From: Merluccius polli
Taxonomy: Eukaryota > Chordata > Actinopteri > Gadiformes > Merlucciidae
Reading direction: 5' to 3'
Assembly (NCBI GenBank): GCA_030340625.1
Contig: JAOPHQ010000578.1
Coordinates: 58,501 to 122,500, forward strand
Length of the DNA: 64,000 nucleotides
Shown here one piece after another: positions 52,083 through 63,600 of this stretch (the first letter of the stretch is position 1; each line of letters starts with the position of its first letter). The notes below the pieces were generated by a model. That model saw only the letters and a list, made by a program, of their open reading frames with translations, ran no database searches and was not told where the DNA came from. Made by a program: the position numbers and the translations under genes.

Positions 52083-53755
52083 GGTAGACATCTTATACAT
52101 AGATGGAGCATTGGCTGCTGTGGCGCAAGAAATTCGGCGGCCATCTTGGAGTAGGGCTTTGACTCCGAACTTCGTTATTCGAATATAATACGAATATCAA
52201 AATATATATATATATATATATATATTCGAACGAATATTAGGCAGCCCTTGATATTCGAACTTGTTATGGGAATTATTTATTGTAAATGTCTTTGCTTGAA
52301 CGTTGTTTTCAATTCAGATTCCGACGCTTTTTCACGCCTGATGAAGTTGTGTGAATCACGAGCTAATAGGCTTTATGCCGAGCGTCACGTGACCAAACCG
52401 GAAAACAGGTCTCCTGACTTCCGCTTGTCGGAAAAGCCGGTAGCAACTGACGGCGACATCTATTGACTTGGCCTAGCTGTTGGCGTTTTATTTGATTTTA
52501 ACATCTGAATGTTAGTGAAAAGAAGAAAATGTCAAAGCCAGTAAAGTACCAGAAGCGGGATAAAACAGCGGTTAAAGCTAGCGAGTGAATCCGGGAGAGG
52601 GCTACTCTCCTCGGACACATTACTCTGAAGTCCCGGTGACGGTCTGGAAGTGCGGATTAAAAAATAAAAACAAACCAGCGGTAAAAGCTAGCGAGTGCGT
52701 CCGGGGGAGGGGTACTCTCCTCGGACACATTACTCTGAAGCCCCGGTGACGGTCTGGAAGTGCGGATTAATAAATACAATAATGTGATGAGACCTGTTTC
52801 GCGGAATGCGAAAGTACGTTGCGCATAACCCCTATTAGCAAGGCTATCATTGCGCATCTGGGCTCCTGTAGGTGACGTTAGCGTCCTGGTTTGCGCCAAT
52901 TTTGTATTTTATAGCAGAACAATGGCTGCGTCAACACCAACAGAACATAGTCACAAAGCAACGCTCTTCCCTAGAGCCAGAAAATGTGAATCATCTGGTA
53001 TTTTTGGCGAATAACTTAAAAAAGTCTGCAGCCAAATAAACTGCAGCCAGCCAGATCTTAATGTGAGCAAAACAATTTGTTAATGGCGGGTAGGATGGGT
53101 TTTTATTTTTAGGCCTACCTTTATTTATTTTGTCTGTTCAGTTTAGTCTGACAGTTTAGCCTTATCCCTATTTTTGATGAAACCGAATGCATACACAGTT
53201 TGTGTCTGACCTTTAATGAATAAAGGTTCTGAAAACATCCTGCCTATTGACGTTGACTGATACACTGCCCCCTGGTGGACAAAACATATACAACTTAAGT
53301 TTTATACCATATAGGTCTTACTGAAGGCATTTCATTGTCAAAATATTATTAATAAATATTCGAATATTAATATTAATAAACAAACGAACTTCGAATATGA
53401 TTTTTGGGAAAAAGTCAAAGCCCTATCTTGGAGTGGTGATGGGGGAGGGGAGCAGCATAGATTGACAGTTGACACGTATGGCCAGGAGAAGAAAACAAGG
53501 ATGCCGAGCTGGTGTTCAGCTATTCCTGCTCAAATGAGCGGACGGTCGAAAATAGAAATCGCGGGATTACTTTTCACAAGTAAGATTTAACATTACCGTA
53601 TTGGTTGTATTTTGTGAAAATAATATTACACACCAAAACATGTGTCCTTTATCATAGCTACACGTATGACAAAAAAACGCGTGAAAATCAGTGGTATTCA
53701 ATGAGGTATGATTAATTAAATGCTCGATGCGCCGTCTATGTATAAGATGTCTATG
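52083..53755. mobile_element. P-like (THAP) element 1, split by a hAT element
   Basis: Left end gtagacatcttatacatag, right end (inverted) catagacatcttatacatag. Without the nested hAT element (52152-53425) it is about 400 bp. It carries a THAP first-exon fragment at about 53500-53580 on the plus strand, with one base missing relative to element 2. The right flank is gtgtacac; the left flank (gtgtgcga) matches it only loosely. Confidence 0.65.
52152..53425. mobile_element. hAT element (TAGGGCTTTGACT family), 1.27 kb
   Basis: Ends TAGGGCTTTGACT and AGTCAAAGCCCTA are flanked by the exact 8-bp duplication tcttggag (52144-52151, 53426-53433). Subterminal 'ttcgaatat' motifs and a TA repeat are present. 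The interior (52562-52770) has two units of the same roughly 105-bp repeat as the TAGGGATGTCCCGATC family. Confidence 0.9.
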
Positions 53756-53763
53756 GTGTACAC

Positions 53764-54247
53764 CATAGACATCTTATACATAGACGGAGCATCGAGCGCT
53801 ACTGCCTACTGGCGCTGACGAGACGCGGGGCCGCCATCTTGGAGTGGTGATCCGCTCCACTCAGTGTCATTCGTCAGCGCATATAATTAATCATACCTCA
53901 CTGAATACCACTGATTTTCACGCGGTTTTTTGTCATACGTGTTTGTAGCTATGATAAAGGACACATGTTTTGGCGTGTAATATTATTTTCACAAAATATA
54001 ACCAATAGTACGGTATAATGTTAAATCTTACTTGTGAAATGTAATCCCGCGATTTCTATTTTCGACCGTCCGCTCATTTGAGCAGGAATACGCTGAACAG
54101 CAGCTCGGCATCCTTGTTTTCTTCTCCTGGCCATACGTGTCAACTGTCAATCTATGCTGCTCCCCTCCCCCATCACCACTCCAAGATGGCCGCCGAATTT
54201 CTCGCGCCACAGCAGCCAATGCTCCGTCTATGTATAAGATGTCTATG
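53764..54247. mobile_element. P-like (THAP) element 2
   Basis: Ends catagacatcttatacatag and its inverse are flanked on both sides by gtgtacac (53756-53763, 54248-54255). On the minus strand (about 54120 down to 54046) it encodes MPSCCSAYSCSNERTVENRN followed by RGITFHK and a GTAAGA splice donor: the beginning of a THAP domain exon as in P-type transposases. It is inverted relative to element 1 in its interior. Confidence 0.8.
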
Positions 54248-54255
54248 GTGTACAC

Positions 54256-54719
54256 CATAGATATATATAGAACACTAGATGCGTTACGGCGGAGTCTACA
54301 ACGTCCTCACAGGTCGGCCATCTTACTCCAGGCAAGATGGTCGACCACAGGCATCTTACCACAGGCAAGATCTCTGTCCAGGGTGGGGGATTTCTACATG
54401 CAGCCTTTCTTATAGCCTATTTGTAATAGGAAATATTGTAATCTACCTATTTTAGAACTTTATTCTATTTTTAATTTTTTTTTTTTTTTTTTTTTTAATT
54501 ATGCAATTATGCAATGCACTTTGACGTTTATAACAAACCAAACCGTTTGAAAATCGGATGAAATTTGAGCAAGTTATGGTAATCTAAAAGTACATGTACC
54601 ACTACAACACATGTTATGGGGGACCGAGCTGCCTGGAGTAAGATGGCCGCCATGTGCGGACGTTCCACTCCGTTGGCCAGCAACGCGGACGAGGCATCTA
54701 GTGTTTATATATATCTATG
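54256..54719. mobile_element. Element 3 with catagatatatatagaacac ends
   Basis: Ends catagatatatatagaacac and (inverted) catagatatatataaacact are flanked on both sides by gtgtacac (54248-54255, 54720-54727). The interior has several 'gccatcttactcc' motifs and a poly-T/A run at about 54478. No coding capacity. The CATAGA start and the shared 8-bp flank tie it to elements 1 and 2. Confidence 0.75.
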
Positions 54720-54985
54720 GTGTACACTATGCGTACTCAACGGCAGCCATCTTAGCTACGTAGCGGAAGAGGCGGAGCCGCGCTCAGAGAACGTCTAATG
54801 AATTCACGCGTTTGGCGGGTGACGCGGCCGCGCAGCTGATGTCATTTCCGTTAAGTGCGCCACAGAGTATTGCATTTGGAACAGCACTAACATCATGAAG
54901 CTCTGCGTACCTATTAGTACGGATAGTGTACTATGTTTAAGTGTACTCATGGAAGTACGGATATCGGAACACGGCCCTGGCCTTA

Positions 54986-56230
54986 TATTGATTTAACTTC
55001 CGCAGTTAGATTTTGTGCTGACAATGTGTCCTAAAGTATTGCCATATTTAAATTCGACCACGGATTAGTGATATTTTCTGATTTAATTAGCATTTTACTT
55101 CCTTTTTACACACAGCACCCTCCAAAAAGAGTGAGAAATGGTTCTCTCCATGTGTTTTTCTTTCTTTTGTAAGAATCAAACAACTACAGTTGTATGAAAA
55201 AAAAGTATAATTTTTAGTGTAATATACAACAATTTATAGACATTTTTCTCTTAATGAATAATAATTTACATTATTGCAATGAATGGATGTACAATAAATT
55301 ATGCAATTCATGGGTTTTACTAGGTAACACTTGATACAACTTCAAAAGACATTGCTTGAGATGGTTTGGCAAAATCTGGTGGAAAAGAGATGTGTTTCTT
55401 TACACCATGAGTAGGCTATTAAATTAAAGCTACACCGGGTGTCCGAGAAAGTCATTAATTCATATATATATATCCCATTCAGTTGTTTAGCACTTCGAGC
55501 ATTAAACTAGTTTAGCCAGGGGCGTCACTAGGGATTTTGGGCCCCACGAAAAAATCTCACACAGGCCCTCGATAATTATCCAAAAATGAAAAGATAAATG
55601 ACGTTAGGGTGCTTCAGATCTTCCGAGAGAAGGTTTTCTCTACGGCTCAACACCACTACAAGAAGAGAGAAAAACACGCATGTCATTTATTTTTTGGGGA
55701 ACTACTGGAAAAAAACAACTTCGGACACTTCTTTGGATGCCATATGTAAAACAGAGCCCTTAAATGACAGTGTGTTGAGCAGAAGAGGTGCGCTCAGTAG
55801 CTCTGACGCATCCTAACCCCATTAAAAGTATAAAACATTTTAAACGGCAATGAGATTTTATTATATTCTGATAGGATAGAAGACTAGTCTAAGGAGAAAA
55901 CAATCATGCTTTGAAGTTCATGGCACGTCGCTGGACTAGGACTGCAAAAGTAAAACGTTTGTAGGAAAACTTGAGACTTTGCTAACGGGGCATACTAGAT
56001 TTGAGAGTATGCAATGAAAATGCTAAATACTATCAGTTCTATAGAGCTATAGGCAAGCCTTAGCCTAGAACTCTAGACACCCCCTAGCGGCAGCAAATTT
56101 ATTTGGCAGCTAGGTAGGTCTAGCACGGCTCCGTCGGCTTTTTGGTGCTGGAAACACCAAGTATGTTAGACCAATCACAGCGTGAGGGGTGGAGTCGGAA
56201 GCCGGGCTACCATGACGACAGAGTTGCGAC
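54986..56230. other. Intergenic region, hAT-like fragment
   Basis: At about 55518 caggggcgtcactagggatt resembles a hAT terminus, but no partner end was found. The short frame at 55598-55816 shows no recognisable domain. Confidence 0.35.
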
Positions 56231-56253
56231 GGTTCCTGTGTTAGAGGTAAACA

Positions 56254-56400
56254 ATGGCTGCTGCTGCTGGCGAACGGCTGTCTTTCGACTCGGCTTTGGC
56301 CGCGACTCTTCAAGACTTGAAGTTAACATTTTATTTGAGAAAAGAACAAAGAACGGCACTGAAGTCTTTCCTCGAAAAGAAAGATGTATTCAGAGTTTTG
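56254..56400 (+). pseudogene. Helicase-like N-terminal fragment (RecQ-type, repetitive)
   Basis: An ATG-started frame reads MAAAAGERLSFDSALAATLQ, then LRKEQRTALKSFLEKKDVF. 'L+..Q..AL..FL...DVFxVL' resembles the Q-motif region just before motif I of RecQ-like helicases. The Walker A motif that should follow is absent; the frame runs into unrelated sequence containing a hairpin (aaagcaaccaa / ttggttgcttt, 56431-56458). It is probably a truncated copy of a multi-copy gene. The assignment rests on a short match. Confidence 0.4.
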
Positions 56401-57384
56401 ATTAATTACGTAGTCAGAGCCGTCGCTCATAAAGCAACCAACTGGCGTTGGTTGCTTTATGTTGGCTTTTTAGATTGGAAATAAGTAGCCAGGTTAACTA
56501 TGGCAACTTATTGACTTTTATATACGTTTCTCTTGTCTGTATGTCTGTAACTGTCTACTATGGACCTCCTCTGAGACTGCAATACAGTTTGAAAATGAGA
56601 AAATCTGTCCATCACTCTTAAATACATAGATTAAAATACAACAACTGTAGCATGTTTGAATAATATGTTGGTGTTATGGCTCCGAGTCAAAGAAACACAC
56701 TCTCTTGGCCAGAGGGGATCCATACAACACAGCCGAAAAGTTCCATGTTCGCACCCTAATGTCTACCTCAGGAGTCTGCAGGCAAGATGCCCCCCCCCCC
56801 CCCCCCCCCCAAGTGGTCTCTCTCTGTAAGGATTGTACTTGCCGCTGTGTTGATGGGTGATGACCCATTGCCACCTCATTACTTGGAAAGACTAACAGGG
56901 AGATTTCATTTTTGAAAAAGATAGCATACAGTAGCTATGAAACTGGGTTTACCCACAGCCTTTCAAAAGTTATGGATCCTCTAAGGAATTGTATTCAGAA
57001 ATGAGTTGTGCAATGTAAACAAAACTAAAAAACACAAATGAAAAGATTGTATTGTTCCCTTGGAGCACACATTAGAAATCTTCAGAAGGAAAGCGGGGGG
57101 GAAGGGGGGGTTTGGCAACGTTGATGTGTAACATGAACACGACAAAGTCTATATTTAAACTATCAAGGTCCTATTAAAAAAACAGAAATCTGTCTTATTA
57201 TCATGGCTTTGAGAGGAACTTCAGGAGAACAGCTGATCAGAGCAGGGGTACTTCAATATACGGTTGGGATGTCACAGGTCACTCAGCGTCTCAAATAAAT
57301 CCTAAATCCAATCCCCCAAGGAGTTTGCATACTTTAGTCATGACGTGAAACCTGCCAAACGGGACGTCAATCAACTGTTGTCTA

Positions 57385-57660
57385 GGGCAGGCTATACTAC
57401 TATGCTAGACCAGTTATATTGTGCTGGCTTGATTAGCCACTGGCTATACTGTAATGCTAGCCCAGCGTGGACTAGGCTAGTTATAGCTTGATTAGCCATT
57501 GGCTAGTACTCTTATGCTAGCCTCGGCTAGGCTAGGTATAGCTTGATCTAGCTAGTACTGTTATGCTAGCTAATTCATGGCTAGGCTTCACTTGATTAGC
57601 TCCTGGCTTGTAGTGCTAGTATGCTAGCCTATCCATGACAAGGCTAGGTATAGCTTGAAG
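57385..57660. repeat. Minisatellite of 'ggctagtatagcttgattag' units
   Basis: About five degenerate units of 50-60 bp contain atgctagcc, ggctaggctaggtatagc and ttgattagcc. It lies directly 3' of the ZNF385C stop codon, probably in its 3' UTR, and is rich in short inverted repeats around gctagc. Confidence 0.75.
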
Positions 57661-57685
57661 TTTGAAGCAGGTTGTAGCTTCATGG

Positions 57686-60600
57686 CTAGTATGGAGAGAA
57701 GATGATGGGTGTGTGTGTGGCTCGCAGCGGTCCGGGGGCAGGCCTGAAGAGTGTGGGGCTGATCAGAGGCCCCTGGAAGAAGGCTGTGGGGCCGTGGAGG
57801 CCCCTCAGAGCCAGGGGCCCCGAGGCCAGTGTGCAGAGGGCGGCAGGGTTAAAGGGACTGGGCAGGAAGCCTGGAGGCAGTGCCTTGGACAGATGTTTCT
57901 GCAGGGCCAGTTTAGTCTGCATGGGGACACAAACAGGTCAACACGTAGGGTTAGAGTTTAGCTTAGCTTTCTCTCAATCATTTAAAATACAGACAGACAA
58001 CAAACCTACAATGTTGCCCTTTAATTTAACTGTCATCAACCCAACTACGAAGATCTCACAATAAAAACTTTGGCTCCTTTAAAATGAAGGTGATATATTT
58101 TAAGGTATGAAATCTGATATTATACTAAAAATAATATCAGATGACATCTGCACCTGACCTTGAATGACTTTCATCCACAGCTCATATTTCTAAGATATAT
58201 AGTGCTATATGTAGGGTTTCCAGTTTACAAACATGGTTAGATGTGCACCATCTAAAGGTCAATAAACATTTGTTACCATAAACTACTGTGGTCACATTAG
58301 CGACTACATCATCAACGCTAGAGGTAAATGTGTTTGTTTATAGTGTCATCCTAATATCAATAATTTGAAGACTATAATTTGACTGCATAAATAAATGAAA
58401 GAATTTGTTATTCTAAGAAATGTTAGAAAGCTAGCTTTAGTTAACTGAGTAACGAAAAACTTTTATGAACTTGGCTTTTGTGGTTTAGTTGTTGGTTTAA
58501 TTATTGAACCAGTCCATGTAACTTTTTGACAATATCAATGATGATTAGCCTCTTTTAAATAGTCAATTACATGTTTGGCAATTTGACAATTATCATTTTG
58601 TCTATCGATGGACGCAGCCTATGCTATCTCCATAAGTAAGTATTCACATAAAACCTCATGTAGATCTAGGTCATATCAGGCTTAGTGCATTTCCAGATTT
58701 TCCAATAACTTTTGAAAAATAAGAGATATAGACATCAAACCTCCTCTACTTATGTATCGGAAAAGATTGCATTTATAGATTGGAAAATCTATAAATGCAC
58801 TATAATAATCCTAATGGGTGGGGATGGGTATGTGGGAAATCGGCACGTGACATGACTTACATTTATTTGGAAGCCTCCTTCTACACCGATTACAGAAACA
58901 AAATAGTTCTCACTAATGGGGAAAGGAATGGAATGGGGAAACATTATTCCTGAACATGAATGGATATTGGATAGGATAGTCAATGTCCAAATGTCCTACA
59001 CATATCTGATAGAAAAGCCAAGTGTATCTACTAAAGAAAATCTAGGTGCATACAATTTAAATTACAACTCCAATCTGCCCTTTTAAAGACTTGGATCCAT
59101 AACTGTCTTCTGTTCTTATTAAAGGGAGTGAACCCCACGGTATGTTAAACATTTTCTATCCCTCGCTTTTGCAATTAGCGCAGTAAACGGCACAACAAAT
59201 CCTTGCCATCTTGACGGTTGTCTATCTGTTGTCTATGCCTTCTGCCCCTGGTTGCGCTGCATCTGCTGTGATGTAACCCAGAAACCCGTCTATAAATGCT
59301 CACCGCTAGCAGTGTGCTGGGTTGGACCTTAGCATAGGGAGTAAACTTGGGCTTGGACGGCCTCCCACTCACACGCTCCTTGTGTCTCCGACTGCTCATG
59401 TGCTGGAGGAGACAGGAGAGACAACCGGACACTCAGATTGGTTAACAAGCCTCAAACATAAATTACATTTACAACATTTGCATTTTGTCCTCACAACAGA
59501 TTGTGAGGCTGAACAATGAGAGCATACAATCAAATGTGGAGTTAAACAAAACAAGTTCAAAGTGCCGGGTGACCTATTTAAAAAAACAGTCCAAAATAGC
59601 CATAGTAATCAGAAAAACAAGGCTAGTATTTATTTTTACTCATTTATTCTTATTTTTGTTTTCAATTAAAATAATATATAAGAAATAAATAAATAGCATT
59701 CTTTTGATACATGGCGACACTAATAAAAAATGAATAGCTTCATACCAAACACTTTTAATGTGAAAGGGAGATGAGAGGAAGTCCCGCTCTCCATACCTGT
59801 TTAAGCTGTGACTCAGAGTTGACAGACAGCTGGCACAGTTCACAGTGGAAGGGCTGACTGGTTTGACCTGTGCCTGCTCTTGTCTTGATACCTGTCCACG
59901 ACTTTGTCCGGCAGGCCGGGCGAGGTGATGATGTCACCTTGACCCTACGTTGCAACTGGGTGCTGCCACCACTCTGACCGTCCAGCATCTGTTTGTGCCT
60001 GGAGCCTGATCCAACCAATGACAGGAAAGGTTGCCTTTTAACACTTTCAATATTTACGTGATGTAAAAACTATAGAACTGAACAAAAATCACCACATGAC
60101 TTTATTGTCCTTGTGGGTTATATGGGACTAATTATCACTGCAGTGGGCTATGTAACCCCTACTGTGGGGCTAGATACTGCTGTGGTGGGATGTAGGCACT
60201 GAGGCTATAAAACCACTGCAGTGGGACTAGGTACTGCTGCAATGGGCAATGTAGCTGCAGTGGGGCTAAGTACTGCTGCAGTGGGGCTATGTACCACTGC
60301 AGTGGGGCTATGTACCACTGCAGTGGGGTTACGTACCACTGCAGTGAGGCAAGGCAAGGCAAGGCAAGGCAGCTTTATTTATATAGCGCATTTCATACAC
60401 AATGGCAACTCAATGCGCTTTACATAGAACAATAAGAATTGAAATAAAAATAATAATAATAATAATAATAGTAATACAAAATAATAAAATACAAGAATAG
60501 AAGAATAGAAAGAAATAAAGTACTATAAGAGCAGCATAAAATCATGATTTAAAAGGACATAGTGCAATTAAATTTACAATTTAAAGTGCTTTGAACAAGC

Positions 60601-63600
60601 TCAATCATAAGCACAGGAGAAGAGAAGTGTTTTTAACTTGGATTTAAAAATGCTCACAGTTGGGGCTGATGTCAGTTCAGCTGGTAGTTTGTTCCAGTTT
60701 TGTGCAGCATAATAGCTAAAAGCTGCTTCACCATGTTTAGTTTGAACTCTGGGCTTCACTATCTGACCTGAGTCAGTAGATCTCAGAGCCCTACTGGGTT
60801 TGTATTCTACTAAGATGTCATTCATGTATTCTGGACCTAAACCATTCAGTGATTTGTAGACCAGTAGCAGAACTTTAAAGTCTATTCTATAGCTGACTGG
60901 GAGCCAGTGTAAAGACTTTAGAACTGGAGTAATGTGCTCTGATCTCTTTGTTCTGGTTAAAACTCGAGCTGCAGCATTCTGAATGAGCTGCAGCTGTTTA
61001 ATGCTTTTTTGTGGGAGTCCAGTCAGAAGGCCGTTACAGTAGTCGAGTCTACTGGAGATAAAAGCATGAATCAACTTCTCTTGGTCTGTTTGAGACATAA
61101 AACCCTTCACTCTGGATATGTTCTTAAGATGATAGAAGGCTGTTTTGGTGATGGATTTGATATGACTGCTGAAGGTCAAATCTGAGTCTATCAGCACGCC
61201 AAGGTTTCTGACTTGGTCCCTAGTTTTTAGAGAGAGTGACTCGAGATGTTTACTGACGGCAGTCCTCTTCTCTTTATTGCCAAAAACAATTACCTCAGTT
61301 TTGTCCTGATTTAATTGAAGGAAATTTTGGTTCATCCAATTTGTTACTTGCTCTAAACAGTGACACAATGACTGTATTGGACTGTAGTCATCTGAGGACA
61401 GTGCTATGTATATCTGCATGTCATCTGCATAACTGTGATAGTCTACATTAGAGTTCTGCAGAACTTGACCCAAAGGCAGCATATATAGACTGAACAGAAG
61501 GGGTCCAAGAACTGACCCCTGAGGAACTCCACATGTCATAGCCATTCGATTGGATTCATAACTTCCAATGGTCACAAAATAACTCCGCTCCTCCAAGTAG
61601 GACCTGAACCATTTCAGGACTGTTCCACTGAGTCCTGCCCAAGTTTCCAACCTGTTCAACAATATACTGTGATCCACAGTGTCAAATGCAGCACTGAGAT
61701 CCAAGAGGACCAGAACTGACACCTTGCCTGAGTCAGTGTTTAACCTAATATCATTTAACACTCTAATAAGAGCTGTTTCTGTGCTGTGGTGAGGTCGGAA
61801 GCCTGATTGAAATTTGTCGAAAAGGCCACTGGAATTCAAGAATTTGCTGAGTTGATTAAAAACCACTTTCTCAACGATCTTGGCTATAAAAGGAAGATTG
61901 GAGATAGGTCTGTAGTTGGTTAACATGGAAGCATCCAGCGATCTCTTTTTTAAGAGTGGCTTAATAGCAGCTACTTTTAGGGATTTAGGAAACGTGCCCG
62001 ATTGGAGTGAGCTATTTAGTATTTGTCGCAAATCTATTTGGACAGAGTTCACAATAGTTTTAAAAAAGTCTGATGGCATTGTGTCAAGACAGCATGTTGA
62101 TGGTTTTAGATGCTGAACTGTTTCCTCTATGGTTTTTTGGTCAACTGTATTAAATTCTGACATCGCAGTTGAGTTATTCCTGGGAGGTCTTAGGGATTGC
62201 GTTATTTTATTTTTTTGTTGATTTGTGCTAATATTTAACCTTATGGACTGGATTTTTTCACTGAAAAAGCAAGCAAATTCATTGCATTTTACTGTGGAAA
62301 GGAGTTCTGGAGCTATCTGTTTAGGGGGGTTTGTCAGCTTATCAACCATAGCAAATAGGGTGCGAGTGTTGTTGATGTTCTTATTAATAATTTCAGAAAA
62401 GTGTCGCTGTCTAGCCTTTACTAACTCATAGTTGAAATTACAAAGACTTATTTTGTAGAGGTCATGGTGAATTTGAAGTTTAGTTTTCCTCCACTTACAC
62501 TCTGCTTTCCTGCATTCTGTTTTTAAAGCCTTTACCATCATAGTGTTCCTCCATGGTGTTTTCTTTCTGATCAAGGTTGTCTTAGTGTGAGGCTATAGAA
62601 GTGCTGCAGTGGGGCTGTAGCGCTGCAGTAGGGCTATTGGTGCATTCCATTTGTCCACCCGACTCGATCTGCGAGTCGGATTTCCGAGTTACGAACCGGA
62701 AGTTGCAAATAGAACGCCCCCGAGGTCGGAAATACGACTCGTCAACTCGTCTGAACTCAGAGGACCCCGAGTTCAGTAACAAAGATGGCTACTCCGAACT
62801 GGCTAGAGACGCTCCATGTTGCCATGACAACAATGCCGATTCTTGAGCAGAAAGCAGAGCAGTAGCCTAACGTTATCAAAACGGAATATTCAGATATCAA
62901 ACTGGGAAATATGATTGTGTAATATGTAATGAACATGTGAAATCCGCGGTGGGTGCACCGTAAACGAGATCATCACTATAAACGTTACGAAACGTCCAAA
63001 CTGCCTATTGCAACCAAGCACATTGTGAAATCTTGGGTCATTTCTCTGTGATCAATGTGTCTATATTTAATTAACGTGTAAACACAGAATGATACTGTTT
63101 TTCAAGCATATTAAAGTCGCGTCCATCTTTTCTCCGACTCGTCTTGTTGTGTGACAAATAGAACGCAAAAACCCGGGGTCCCTCGTTTTCCGAGACGGAT
63201 GTGACGTCACACCCGAGCTGCAAGTCGCGATTACGAGACAAATAGAATGCACCATATGTAGATGCAGTTGCACTATGTAGCGCTGCAGTGGGCTATGTAG
63301 CTGCAGTGGGGCTATGTAGATGCAGTGGGGCTATGTACCACTGCAGTTGGGCTATGTACCACTGCAGTGGGCTATGTAGCTGCAGTGAGGCTGCAGTGTG
63401 TACCACTGCAGTGGGGCTCTGCATACCTAGGCAGTGGGCTTCCAGCTGGGAGTTGGAGTTCACCGTCACTTTGCACAGCGGACAGTGGAGTTGCAGCTTG
63501 TTCCTGCTCCTCTTGCTTCCCTTTCCCTCCTCCTCCACCACCTCCCCCTCATTCTTCACCTCCTTCTCCTGCTGCTCCTCCTCCTGCCTGCCCAGCGTGG

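Larger units (their letters stand above)
51952..54982. mobile_element. Harbinger-like element with nested insertions
   Basis: Ends GGCCTGGGCCGTGTTCCGA and (inverted) GGCCAGGGCCGTGTTCCGA are flanked by TTA (51949-51951, 54983-54985), the 3-bp signature of PIF/Harbinger elements. It contains three successive P-like elements (52083-54719) and a hAT element. What remains of the Harbinger-like element itself is about 400 bp of non-coding sequence. Confidence 0.75.

Noticed and set aside
51326..57685. NKIRAS2 between DNAJC7 and ZNF385C
   Set aside because: No Ras-like GTP-binding motifs were found in any frame of this interval.
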